From assembly GCA_037074705.1 (NCBI GenBank), contig JAYJMR010000061.1, positions 92,695 through 156,694 on the forward strand: DNA of 64,000 nt. Direction: 5' to 3'. The number at the start of each line of letters is the position of its first letter. The first letter of the stretch is position 1. The position numbers were made by a program, and so were the translations under genes. Positions 1-11,900 of the stretch are shown here, one piece after another. The notes under the pieces are model-generated. The model saw only the letters and a list, made by a program, of their open reading frames with translations, had not been told where the DNA came from and did not search any database. The DNA comes from Zhengitettix transpicula (lineage: Eukaryota; Arthropoda; Insecta; Orthoptera; Tetrigidae).

Positions 1-2046
1 ATCTTCAAATTATCAAAGTCTTATTTCATAATAAATGACTCGTTCTTTATAAAAATTACTCAAACCAGCACTTCTAAAATCTTAATCTATTAATACTAAT
101 TAATATATCATAATATTTCGACGTTTCGACGACAAGTTTGGAATTTCACCAACCAAGAATCTTCAAATAACAAAGTCTAATTTCATAATAAATGACTCGT
201 TCTTTATAAAAATTACTCAAACCTGCACTTCTAAAATCTTAATCCATGAATATTAATTAATATATCGTAATATTTCGACGTATCGACGACAAGTTTGGAA
301 TTTCACCAACCAAGAATCTTCAAATAACAAAGTCTTATTTCATAATAAATGACTCGTTCTTTATAAAAATTACTCAAACCAGCACTTCTAAAATCTTAAT
401 CTATTAATATTAATTAATATATGAAAATATTTCGACGTTTCGACGACAAGTTTGGAATTTCACCAACCAAGAATCTTCAAATAACAAAGTCTTATTTCAT
501 AATAAATGACTCGTTCTTTATAAAAATTAGTCAAACCAGCACTTCTAAAATCTTAATCCATTAATAATAATTAATATATCGTAATATTTCGACGTTTCGA
601 CGACAAGTTTGGAATTTCACCAACCAAGAATCTTCAAATAACAAAGTCTTATTTCATAATAAATGACTCGTTCTTTATAAAAATTAGTCAAACCAGCACT
701 TCTAAAATCTTAATCCATTAATAATAATTAATATATCGTAATATTTCGACGTTTCGACGACAAGTTTGGAATTTCACCAACCAAGAATCTTCAAATAACA
801 AAGTCTTATTTCATAATAAATGACTCGTTCTTTATAAAAATTACTCAAACCAGCACTTCTAAAATCTTAATCCATTAATATTAATTAATATATCGTAATA
901 TTTCGACGTTTCGACAACAAGTTTGGAATTTCACCAACCAAGAATCTTCAAATAACAAAGTCTTATGTCATTATAAATGACTCGTTCTTTATAAAAATTA
1001 CTCAAACCTGCACTTCTTAAATCTTAATCATTAATATTAATTAATATATCGTAATATTTCGACGTTTCGACGACAAGTTTGGAATTTCACCAACCAAGAA
1101 TCTTCAAATAACAAAGTCTTATTTCATAATAAATGACTCGTTCTTTATAAAAGTTACTCAAACCAGCACTTCTAAAATCTTAATCCATTAATATTAATTA
1201 ATATATCGTAATATTTCGACGTTTCGACGACAAGTTTGGAATTTCACCAACCAAGAATCTTCAAATAACAAAGTCTTATTTCATAATAAATGACTCGTTC
1301 TTTATAAAAATAACTCAAACCTGCACTTCTTAAATCTTAATCCATTAATATTAATTAATATATCGTAATATTTCGACGTTTCGACGACAAGTTTGGAATT
1401 TCACCAACCAAGAATCTTCAAATAACAAAGTCTTATTTCATAATAAATGACTCGTTCTTTATAAAAATTACTCAAACCAGCACTTCTAAAATCTTAATCT
1501 ATTAATATTAATTAATATATCCCAATATTTCGACGTTTCGACGACAAGTTTGGAATTTCACCAACCAAGAATCTTCAAATAACAAAGTCTTTTTTCATAA
1601 TAAATGACTCGTTCTTTATAAAAATTACTCAAACCTGCACTTCTAAAATCTTAATCCATTAATATTAATTAATATATCGTAATATTTCGACGTTTCGACG
1701 ACAAGTTTGGAATTTCACCAACCAAGAATCTTCAAATAACAAAGTCTTATTTCATAATAAATGACTCGTTCTTTATAAAAATTACTCAAACCTGCACTTC
1801 TTAAATCTTAATCCATTAATATTAATTAATATATCGTAATATTTCGACGTTTCGACGACAAGTTTGTTATTTCACCAACCAAGAATCTTCAAATAACAAA
1901 GTCTTATATCATAATAAATGACTCGTTCTTTATAAAAATTACTCAAACCAGCACTTCTAAAATCTTAATATATTAATATTAATTAATATATCCCAATATT
2001 TCGACGTTTCGACGACAAGTTTGGAATTTCACCAACTAAGAATCTT
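1..2046. repeat. Mixed-subtype monomers at left edge
   Basis: Thirteen monomers of mixed subtype. The first carries CAAATTATCAAAG, one base longer than consensus, with a TACTAATT/ATCATAAT arm. The unit at 316 has ATATGAAAAT. Units near 944-1100 have CTTATGTCATTAT and a one-base loss in AATCATTAA. Several units carry TTCTTAAATC, and two carry ATCCCAAT (near 1519 and 1990). No gene is present. Confidence 0.9.
473..786. repeat. Adjacent identical monomer pair (ATTAGTC/TAATAATT subtype)
   Basis: Units 473-629 and 630-786 both carry ATTAGTC, CCAGCAC, ATCCATT and TAATAATTAAT, and I see no difference between them. Another unit of this type stands at about 8476-8632, with CCAGTAC. This is the signature of a recent single-monomer duplication. 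Confidence 0.8.
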
Positions 2047-2872
2047 CAAATAACAAAGTCTTATTTCATAATAAATGACTCGTTCTTTATAAAAATTACT
2101 CAAACCTGCACTTCTAAAATCTTAATCCATTAATATTAATTAATATATCGTAATATTTCGACGTTTCGACGACAAGTTTGGAATTTCACCAACCAAGAAT
2201 CTTCAAATAACAAAGTCTTATTTCATAATAAATGACTCGTTCTTTATAAAAATTACTCAAACCTGTACTTCTAAAATCTTAATCCATTAATATTTATTAA
2301 TATATCGTAATATTTCAACGTTTCGACGACAAGTTTGGAATTTCACCAACCAAGAATCTTCAAATAACAAAGTCTTATTTCATAATAAATGACTCGTTCT
2401 TTATAAAAATTACTCAAACCAGCACTTCTAAAATCTTAATCTATTAATATTAATTAATATATCGTAATATTTCGACGTTTCGACGACAAGTTTGGAATTT
2501 CACCAACCAAGAATCTTCAAATAACAAAGTCTTATTTCATAATAAATGACTCGTTCTTTATAAAAATTACTCAAACCAGCACTTCTAAAATCTTAATCTA
2601 TTAATACTAATTAATATATCATAATATTTCAACGTTTCGACGACAAGTTTGGAATTTCACCAACCAAGAATCTTCAAATAACAAAGTCTTATTTCATAAT
2701 AAATGACTCGTTCTTTATAAAAATTACACAAACCTGCACTTCTAAAATCTTAATCCATTAATATTAATTAATATATCGTAATATTTCGACGTTTCGACGA
2801 CAAGTTTGGAATTTCACCAACCAAGAATCTTCAAATAACAAAGTCTTATTTCATAATAAATGACTCGTTCTT

Positions 2873-2880
2873 TATAAAAA
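2873..2880 (+). other. TATA-like run in each monomer
   Basis: TATAAAAA occurs once per consensus monomer, following GACTCGTTCTT. It matches a strong TATA-box consensus by letter. In a 73% A/T sequence a match is not surprising, and no initiator or downstream gene is visible, so promoter activity is not supported by the sequence. The subtype with CTTTTTAAAAATTAGTC (e.g. near 4752, 27,981, 29,391, 30,961, 32,371, 40,851, 42,261, 44,931) loses the TATA core. Confidence 0.3.
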
Positions 2881-2913
2881 TTACTCAAACCTGCACTTCT
2901 AAAATCTTAATCC

Positions 2914-2931
2914 ATTAATATTAATTAATAT
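2914..2931. repeat. Overlapping A/T palindromes inside each monomer
   Basis: Two perfect palindromes overlap here: ATTAATATTAAT (2914-2925) and ATATTAATTAATAT (2918-2931). The second is centred on TTAATTAA. The block is present in nearly every monomer, with small variants such as TACTAATT, TAATAATT, TATTATTT or TATTATAT in minority subtypes. Such A/T dyads can extrude as cruciforms or bind A/T minor-groove proteins. That functional reading is inference; the palindromes are seen directly. Confidence 0.85.
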
Positions 2932-2940
2932 ATCGTAATA

Positions 2941-2956
2941 TTTCGACGTTTCGACG
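2941..2956. repeat. Tandem CpG octamer TTTCGACG x2 inside each monomer
   Basis: The octamer TTTCGACG is directly duplicated, giving four CpGs in 16 bp within an otherwise A/T-rich monomer. It is among the most conserved parts of the unit. The rare variants seen include TTTCAACG (e.g. near 2313, 2628, 5295), GTTTTGACG (near 33,550, 36,690, 37,793, 46,110), TTTCTACG (near 26,815, 28,999, 41,876, 44,855) and TTTCGAGG (39,048, 48,152, 53,177, 54,585, 58,813). It could be a protein-binding site, but it does not match the CENP-B box core. Confidence 0.85.
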
Positions 2957-4247
2957 ACAAGTTTGGAATTTCACCAACCAAGAATCTTCAAATAACAAAG
3001 TCTTATTTCATAATAAATGACTCGTTCTTTATAAAAATTACTCAAACCTGCACTTCTAAAATCTTAATCCATTAATATTAATTAATATATCGTAATATTT
3101 CGACGTTTCGACGACAAGTTTGGAATTTCACCAACCAAGAATCTTCAAATAACAAAGTCTTATTTCATAATAAATGACTCGTTCTTTATAAAAATTACTC
3201 AAACCTGCACTTCTAAAATCTTAATCCATTAATATTAATTAATATATCGTAATATTTCGACGTTTCGACGACAAGTTTGGAATTTCACCAACCAAGAATC
3301 TTCAAATAACAAAGCCTTATTTCATAATAAATGACTCGTTCTTTATAAAAATTACTCAAACCTGCACTTCTAAAATCTTAATCCATTAATATTAATTAAT
3401 ATATCGTAATATTTCGACGTTTCGACGACAAGTTTGGAATTTCACCAACCAAGAATCTTCAAATAACAAAGTCTTATTTCATAATAAATGACTCGTTCTT
3501 TATAAAAATTACTCAAACCTGCACTTCTAAAATCTTAATCCATTAATATTATTTAATATATCGTAATATTTCGACGTTTCGACGACAAGTTTGGAATTTC
3601 ACCAACCAAGAATCTTCAAATAACAAAGTCTTATTTCATAATAAATGATTCGTTCTTTATAAAAATTACTCAAACCAGCACTTCTAAAATCTTAATCCAT
3701 TAATATTAATTAATATATCGTAATATTTCGACGTTTCGACGACAAGTTTGGAATTTCACCAACCAAGAATCTTCAAATAACAAAGTCTTATTTCATAATA
3801 AATGACTCGTTCTTTATAAAAATTACTCAAACCTGCACTTCTAAAATCTTAATCCATTAATATTAATTAATATATCGTAATATTTCGACGTTTCGACGAC
3901 AAGTTTGGAATTTCACCAACCAAGAATCTTCAAATAACAAAGTCTTATTTCATAATAAATGACTCGTTCTTTATAAAAATTACTCAAACCTGCACTTCTA
4001 AAATCTTAATCCATTAATATTAATTAATATATCGTAATATTTCGACGTTTCGACGACAAGTTTGGAATTTCACCAACCAAGAATCTTCAAATAACAAAGT
4101 CTTATTTCATAATAAATGACTCGTTCTTTATAAAAATTACTCAAACCAGCACTTCTAAAATCTTAATCCATTAATATTAATTAATATATCGTAATATTTC
4201 GACGTTTCGACGACAAGTTTGGAATTTCACCAACCAAGAATCTTCAA

Positions 4248-5025
4248 ATAACAAAGTCTTATTTCATAATAAATGACTCGTTCTTTATAAAAATTAGTCA
4301 AACCTGCACTTTTAAAATCTTAATCTATTAATATTAATTAATATATCCCAATATTTCGACGTTTCAACGACAAGTTTGGAATTTCACCAACCAAGAATCT
4401 TCAAATAACAAAGTCTTATTTCATAATAAATGACTCGTTCTTTATAAAAATTACTCAAACCAGCACTTCTAAAATCTTAATCTATTAATACTAATTAATA
4501 TATCATAATATTTCGACGTTTCGACGACAAGTTTGGAATTTCACCAACCAAGAATCTTCAAATAACAAAGTCTTATTTCATAAGAAATGACTCGTTCTTT
4601 AAAAAATCCTCAAACCAGCACTTCTAAAATCTTAATCTATTAATATTAATTAATATATCAAAATATTTCGACGTTTCGACGACAAGTTTGGAATTTCACC
4701 AACCAAGAATCTTCAAATAACAAAGTCTTATTTCATAATAAATGACTCGTTCTTTTTAAAAATTAGTCAAACCCGCACTTCTAAAATCTTAATCTATTAA
4801 TATTAATTCATATATCGTAATATTTCGACGTTTCGACGACAAGTTTGGAATTTCACCAACCAAGAATCTTCAAATAACAGTCTTATTTCATAATAAATGA
4901 CTCGTTCTTTATAAAAATTACTCAAACCTGCACTTCTAAAATCTTAATCCATTAATATTAATTAATATATCGTAATATTTCGACGTTTCGACGACAAGTT
5001 TGGAATTTCACCAACCAAGAATCTT
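4248..5025. repeat. Five-monomer linker between the two 14-monomer segments
   Basis: In order: an ATTAGTC/TTTTAAAATC/ATCCCAAT unit, a TACTAATT/ATCATAAT unit, a CCAGCAC/ATCAAAAT unit with CTTTAAAAAATCC (2 bp short), a CTTTTTAAAAATTAGTC/ATCGTAAT unit, and a unit with AACAGTC (2 bp short). The same subtype order recurs elsewhere in the array, notably at 27,361-28,000 and 30,341-31,000. Confidence 0.8.
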
Positions 5026-7226
5026 CAAATAACAAAGTCTTATTTCATAATAAATGACTCGTTCTTTATAAAAATTACTCAAACCTGCACTTCTAAAATC
5101 TTAATCCATTAATATTAATTAATATATCGTAATATTTCGACGTTTCGACGACAAGTTTGGAATTTCACCAACCAAGAATCTTCAAATAACAAAGTCTTAT
5201 TTCATAATAAATGACTCGTTCTTTATAAAAATTACTCAAACCTGCACTTCTAAAATCTTAATCCATTAATATTAATTAATATATCGTAATATTTCAACGT
5301 TTCGACGACAAGTTTGGAATTTCACCAACCAAGAATCTTCAAATAACAAAGTCTTATTTCATAATAAATGACTCGTTCTTTATAAAAATTACTCAAACCA
5401 GCACTTCTAAAATCTTAATCTATTAATATTAATTAATATATCGTAATATTTCGACGTTTCGACGACAAGTTTGGAATTTCACCAACCAAGAATCTTCAAA
5501 TAACAAAGTCTTATTTCATAATAAATGACTCGTTCTTTATAAAAATTACTCAAACCAGCACTTCTAAAATCTTAATCTATTAATACTAATTAATATATCA
5601 TAATATTTCGACGTTTCGACGACAAGTTTGGAATTTCACCAACCAAGAATCTTCAAATAACAAAGTCTTATTTCATAATAAATGACTCGTTCTTTATAAA
5701 AATTACACAAACCTGCACTTCTAAAATCTTAATCCATTAATATTAATTAATATATCGTAATATTTCGACGTTTCGACGACAAGTTTGGAATTTCACCAAC
5801 CAAGAATCTTCAAATAACAAAGTCTTATTTCATAATAAATGACTCGTTCTTTATAAAAATTACTCAAACCTGCACTTCTAAAATCTTAATCCATTAATAT
5901 TAATTAATATATCGTAATATTTCGACGTTTCGACGACAAGTTTGGAATTTCACCAACCAAGAATCTTCAAATAACAAAGTCTTATTTCATAATAAATGAC
6001 TCGTTCTTTATAAAAATTACTCAAACCTGCACTTCTAAAATCTTAATCCATTAATATTAATTAATATATCGTAATATTTCGACGTTTCGACGACAAGTTT
6101 GGAATTTCACCAACCAAGAATCTTCAAATAACAAAGTCTTATTTCATAATAAATGACTCGTTCCTTATAAAAATTACTCAAACCTGCACTTCTAAAATCT
6201 TAATCCATTAATATTAATTAATATATCGTAATATTTCGACGTTTCGACGACAAGTTTGGAATTTCACCAACCAAGAATCTTCAAATAACAAAGTCTTATT
6301 TCATAATAAATGACTCGTTCTTTATAAAAATTACTCAAACCTGCACTTCTAAAATCTTAATCCATTAATATTAATTAATATATCGTAATATTTCGACGTT
6401 TCGACGACAAGTTTGGAATTTCACCAACCAAGAATCTTCAAATAACAAAGTCTTATTTCATAATAAATGACTCGTTCTTTATAAAAATTACTCAAACCTG
6501 CACTTCTAAAATCTTAATCCATTAATATTATTTAATATATCGTAATATTTCGACGTTTCGACGACAAGTTTGGAATTTCACCAACCAAGAATCTTCAAAT
6601 AACAAAGTCTTATTTCATAATAAATGATTCGTTCTTTATAAAAATTACTCAAACCAGCACTTCTAAAATCTTAATCCATTAATATTAATTAATATATCGT
6701 AATATTTCGACGTTTCGACGACAAGTTTGGAATTTCACCAACCAAGAATCTTCAAATAACAGAGTCTTATTTCATAATAAATGACTCGTTCTTTATAAAA
6801 ATTACTCAAACCTGCACTTCTAAAATCTTAATCCATTAATATTAATTAATATATCGTAATATTTCGACGTTTCGACGACAAGTTTGGAATTTCACAAACC
6901 AAGAATCTTCAAATAACAAAGTCTTATTTCATAATAAATGACTCGTCCTTTATAAAAATTACTCAAACCTGCACTTCTAAAATCTTAATCCATTAATATT
7001 AATTAATATATCGTAATATTTCGACGTTTCGACGACAAGTTTGGAATTTCACCAACCAAGAATCTTCAAATAACAAAGTCTTATTTCATAATAAATGACT
7101 CGTTCTTTATAAAAATTACTCAAACCAGCACTTCTAAAATCTTAATCCATTAATATTAATTAATATATCGTAATATTTCGACGTTTCGACGACAAGTTTG
7201 GAATTTCACCAACCAAGAATCTTCAA
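5026..7226. repeat. 14-monomer HOR segment, copy 2
   Basis: Downstream partner of 2047-4247. The ATTACACAAACC marker is at 5704, TATTATTTAAT at 6528 and the GATTCG/CCAGCAC unit near 6627. Minor differences include AACAGAGTC near 6760, TTCACAAACC near 6892, and loss of the AAGCCTTAT variant that copy 1 has near 3313. A third, more diverged series with TATTATTTAAT (10,259) followed by a CATTCG unit lies in the insertion-rich zone. Confidence 0.85.
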
Positions 7227-8789
7227 ATAACAAAGTCTTATTTCATAATAAATGATTCGTTCTTTATAAAAATTACTCAAACCTGCACTTCTAAAATCTT
7301 AATCTATTAATATTAATTAATATATCATAATATTTCGACGTTTCGACGACAAGTTTGGAATTTCACCAACCAAGAATCTTCAAATAACAAAGTCTTATTT
7401 CATAATAAATGACTCGTTCTTTATAAAAATTACTCAAACCAGCACTTCTAAAATCTTAATCTATAAATATTAATATATATATCAAAATATTTCGACGTTT
7501 CGACGACAAGTTTGGAATTTCACCAACCAAGAATCTTCAAATAACAAAGTCTTATTTCATAATAAATGACTCGTTCTTTATAAAAATTACTCAAACCTGC
7601 ACTTCTAAAATCTTAATCCATTAATATTAATTAATATATCGTAATATTTCGACGTTTCGACGACAAGTTTGGAATTTCACCAACCAAGAATCTTCAAATA
7701 ACAAAGTCTTATTTCATAATAAATGACTCGTTCTTTATAAAAATTAGTCAAACCAGCACTTCTAAAATCTTAATCCATTAATATTAATTAATATATCGTA
7801 ATATTTCGACGTTTCGACGACAAGTTTGGAATTTCACCAACCAAGTATCTTCAAATTATCAAAGTCTTATTTCATAATAAATGACTCGTTCTTTATAAAA
7901 ATTACTCAAACCAGCACTTCTAAAATCTTAATCTATTAATACTAATTAATATATCATAATATTTCGACGTTTCGACGACAAGTTTGGAATTTCACCAACC
8001 AAGAATCTTCAAATAACAAAGTCTTATTTCATAATAAATGACTCGTTCTTTATAAAAATTACTCAAACCTGCACTTCTAAAATCTTAATCCATTAATATT
8101 AATTAATATATCGTAATATTTCGACGTTTCGACGACAAGTTTGGAATTTCACCAACCAAGAATCTTCAAATAACAAAGTCTTATTTCATAATAAATGACT
8201 CGTTCTTTATAAAAATTACTCAAACCAGCACTTCTAAAATCTTAATCTATTAATATTAATTAGTATATGAAAATATTTCGACGTTTCGACGACAAGTTTG
8301 GAATTTCACCAACCAAGAATCTTCAAATAACAAAGTCTTATTTCATAATAAATGACTCGTTCTTTATAAAAATTACTCAAACCTGCACTTCTAAAATCTT
8401 AATCCATTAATATTAATTAATATATCGTAATATTTCGACGTTTCGACGACAAGTTTGGAATTTCACCAACCAAGAATCTTCAAATAACAAAGTCTTATTT
8501 CATAATAAATGACTCGTTCTTTATAAAAATTAGTCAAACCAGTACTTCTAAAATCTTAATCCATTAATAATAATTAATATATCGTAATATTTCGACGTTT
8601 CGACGACAAGTTTGGAATTTCACCAACCAAGAATCTTCAAATAACAAAGTCTTATTTCATAATAAATGACTCGTTCTTTATAAAAATTACTCAAACCAGC
8701 ACTTCTAAAATCTTAATCCATTAATATTAATTAATATATCGTAATATTTCGACGTTTCGACGACAAGTTTGGAATTTCACCAACCAAGA
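7227..8789. repeat. Ten monomers, including units resembling the window start
   Basis: The unit at 7847 repeats the unusual CAAATTATCAAAG spelling and TACTAATT/ATCATAAT arm of the unit at base 1. Unit 8162 repeats the ATATGAAAAT of unit 316, and unit 8476 repeats the ATTAGTC/TAATAATT type of units 473 and 630. The offset is 7,846 bp, i.e. 50 monomers minus the four bases of intervening indels. This suggests a long-range duplication with some unit-level rearrangement. Confidence 0.75.
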
Positions 8790-8902
8790 ATCTTCAAATA
8801 ACAAAGTCTTATTTCATAATAAATGACTCGTTCTTTATAGTAATTAATATATCGTATATTTCGACGTTTTCGACGACAAGTTTGGAATTTCACCAACCAA
8901 GA
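8790..8902. repeat. Truncated monomer, 113 bp
   Basis: This unit runs normally to CTTTATA, then reads GTAATTAATATATCG. It is missing about 44 bp that include the CCTGCAC patch and the left half of the A/T palindrome block. It also has ATCGTATATTT (one base fewer) and CGTTTTCGACG (one more). It is the only strongly truncated monomer I found in the window. It lies exactly where the array changes from nearly indel-free to insertion-rich. Confidence 0.85.
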
Positions 8903-11900
8903 ATCTTCAAATAACAAAGTCTATATTTCATAATAAATGACTCGTTCTTTATAAAATTTACTCAAACCAGCACTTCTAAAATCTTAATCTATTAATACTA
9001 ATTAATATATCATAATATTTCGACGTTTCGACGACAAGTTTGGAATTTCACCAACCAAGAATCTTCAAATAACAAAGTCTTATTTCATAATAAATGACTC
9101 GTTCTTTATAAAAATTACTCAAACCTGCACTTCTAAAATCTTAATCCATTAATATTAATTAATATATCGTAATATTTCGACGTTTCGACGACAAGTTTGG
9201 AATTTCACCAACCAAGAATCTTCAAATAACAAAGTCTTATTTCATAATAAATGACTCGTTCTTTATAAAAATTACTCAAACCTGCACTTCTAAAATCTTA
9301 ATCTATTATTATTAAATAATATATCCCAATATTTCGACGATTCGACGACAAGTTTGGAATTTCACCAACCAAGAATCTTCAAATAACAAAGTCTTATTTC
9401 ATAATAAATGACTCGTTCTTTATAAAAAATTACTCAAACCAGCACTTCTAAAATCTTAATCTATTAATACTAATTAATATATCATAATATTTCGACGTTT
9501 CGACGACAAGTTTGGAATTTCACCAACCAAGAGTCTTCAAATAACAAAGTCTTATTTCATAATAAATGACTCGTTCTTTATAAAAATTACTCAAACCTGC
9601 ACTTCTAAAATCTTAATCCATTAATATTTAATTAATATATCGTAATATTTCGACGTTTCGACGACAAGTTTGGAATTTAACCAACCAAGAATCTTCAAAT
9701 AACAAAGTCTTTATTTTCATAATAAATGTTTAGTTCTTTATAAAAATTACTCAAACCTGCACTTCTAAAATCTTAATCCATTAATATTAATTAATATATC
9801 GTAATATTTCGACGTTTCGACGACAAGTTTGGAATTTCACCAACCAAGAATCTTCAAATAACAAAGTCTTATTTCATAATAAATGACTCGTTCTTTATAA
9901 AAATTACTCAAAACCTGCACTTCTAAAATCTTAATCCATTAATATTAATTAATATATCGTAATATTTCGACGTTTCGACGACAAGTTTGGAATTTCACCA
10001 ACCAAGAATCTTCAAATAACAAAGTCTTATTTCATAATAAATGACACGTTCTTTATAAAAATTACTCAAACCTGCACTTCTAAAATCTTAATCCATTAAT
10101 ATTAATTAATATATCGTAATATTTCGACGTTTCGACGACAAGTTTGGAATTTCACCAACCAAGAATCTTCAAATAACAAAGTCTTATTTCATAATAAATG
10201 ACTCGTTCTTTATAAAAATTACTCAAACCTGCACTTCTAAAATCTTAATCCATTAATATTATTTAATATATCGTAATATTTCGACGTTTCGACGACAAGT
10301 TTGGAATTTCACCAACCAAGAATCTTCAAATAACAAAGTCTTATTTCATAATAAATCATTCGTTCTTTATAAAAATTACTCAAACCTGCACTTCTAAAAT
10401 CTTAATCTATTAATATTAGAATTAATATATCATAATATTTCGACGTTTCGACGACAAGTTTGGAAATTTCACCAACCAAGAATCTTCAAATAACAAAGTC
10501 TTATTTCATAATAAATGACTCGTTCTTTATTAAAATTACTCAAACCAGCACTTCTAAAATCTTAATCTATTAATATTAATTAATATATCAAAATAATTCG
10601 ACGTTTCGACACCAAGTTTGGAATTTCACCAACCAAGAATCTTCAAATAACAAAGTCTTATTTCATAATAAATGACTCGTTCTTTATAAAAATTACTCAA
10701 ACCAGCACTTCTAAAATCTTAATCTATTAATATTAATTAATATAACAAAATATTTCGACGTTTCGACGACAAGTTTGGAATTTCACCAACCAAGAATCTT
10801 CAAATAACAAAGTCTTATATCATAATAAATGACTCGTTCTTTTTAAAAATTAGTCAAACCTGCACTTCTAAAATCTTAATCTATTAATATTAATTAAATA
10901 TATCGTAATATTTCGACGTTTCGACGACAAGTTTGGAATTTCACCAACCAAGAATCTTCAAATAACAAAGTCTTATTTCATAATAAATGACTCGTTCTTT
11001 ATAAAAATTACTCAAACCTGCACTTCTAAAAATCTTAATCCATTAATATTAATTAATATATCGTAATATTTCGACGTTTCGACGACAAGTTTGGAATTTC
11101 ACCAACCAAGAATCTTCAAATAACAAAGTCTTATTTCATAATAAATGACTCGTTCTTTATAAAAAATTACTCAAACCTGCACTTCTAAAATCTTAATCTA
11201 TTAATATTAATTAATATATCGTAATATTTCGACGTTTCGACGACAAGTTTGGAATTTCACCAACCAAGAATCTTCAAATAACAAAGTCTTAATTTCATAA
11301 TAAATGACTCGTTCTTTATAAAAATTACTCAAACCTGCACTTCTAAAATCTTAATCCATTAATATTAATTAATATAATAGTAATATTTCGACCTTTCGAC
11401 GACAAGTTTGGAATTTCACCAACCAAGAATCTTCAAATTAACAAAGTCTTATTTCATAATAAATGATTCGTTCTTTATAAAAATTACTCAAACCAGCACT
11501 TCTAAAATCTTCATCCATTAATATTAATTAATATATCGTAATATTTCGACGTTTCGACGACAAGTTTGGAATTTCACCAACCAAGAATCTTCAAATAACA
11601 AAGTCTTATTTCATAATAAATGACTCGTTCTTTATAAAAATTACTCAAACCAGCACTTCTAAAATCTTAATCCATTAATATTAATTAATATATCGTAATA
11701 TTTCGACGTTTCGACGACAAGTTTGGAATTTCACCAACCAAGAATCTTCAAATAACAAAGTCTTATTTCATAATAAATGACTCGTTCCTTATAAAAATTA
11801 CTCAAACCAGCACTTTCTAAAATCTTAAATCCATTAATATTAATTAATATATCGTAATATTTCGACGTTTCGACGACAAGTTTGGAATTTCACCAACCAA

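Larger units (their letters stand above)
2827..2983. repeat. Representative consensus monomer
   Basis: This copy is exactly 157 bp and carries the majority state at every diagnostic position: GACTCG, ATTACTC, CCTGCAC, ATCCATT, ATCGTAAT, TTTCGACG twice, GGAATTTC. By hand count it has 42 G/C (29 C, 13 G), about 27% GC, and six CpGs. In order it contains an A/T-rich left part, a TATAAAAA run, a short C-rich patch (CCTGCAC), a palindromic A/T block, a CpG cluster, and a right end with TTGG and CCAA around AATTTCA. It is a useful reference for scoring the other monomers. Confidence 0.95.
2047..4247. repeat. 14-monomer HOR segment, copy 1 (19-monomer spacing)
   Basis: Variants in this segment recur in the same order 2,979 bp downstream (19 x 157 minus 4). 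They include TTTCAACG near 2313, the TACTAATT/ATCATAAT unit near 2600, the rare ATTACACAAACC at 2725, TATTATTTAAT at 3549, and GATTCG with CCAGCAC near 3648. The four-base shortfall is accounted for by a 2-bp loss near 4598 and a 2-bp loss near 4878, both in the intervening monomers. The match stops at the next unit, which is ATTAGTC/TTTTAAAATC/ATCCCAAT here but GATTCG/ATCATAAT in the other copy. Boundaries are accurate to about one monomer. Confidence 0.85.

Noticed and set aside
2873..2880. TATA box as a functional promoter in every unit
   Set aside because: TATAAAAA is expected often at 73% A/T; no initiator, gene or other promoter context supports it. Kept only as a low-confidence site.
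2941..2960. CENP-B box in the CpG-rich segment
   Set aside because: TTCG is present, but the required A and CGGG at the fixed positions of the CENP-B box are absent on both strands.
2827..2983. Hammerhead ribozyme, as found in some satellites
   Set aside because: CGAAAC and CGAAAT occur on the minus strand, but the CTGATGA core is missing and no three-stem arrangement is visible.
2955..2983. Hairpin from TTGG AATTTCA CCAA at the monomer end
   Set aside because: The perfect stem is only four base pairs, and extension by the flanking GT/CC pairs fails; too weak to call a terminator or structured element.
8790..8902. Transposon or foreign insertion at the aberrant monomer
   Set aside because: All sequence there is satellite; the change is an internal deletion with no target-site duplication or unknown sequence.
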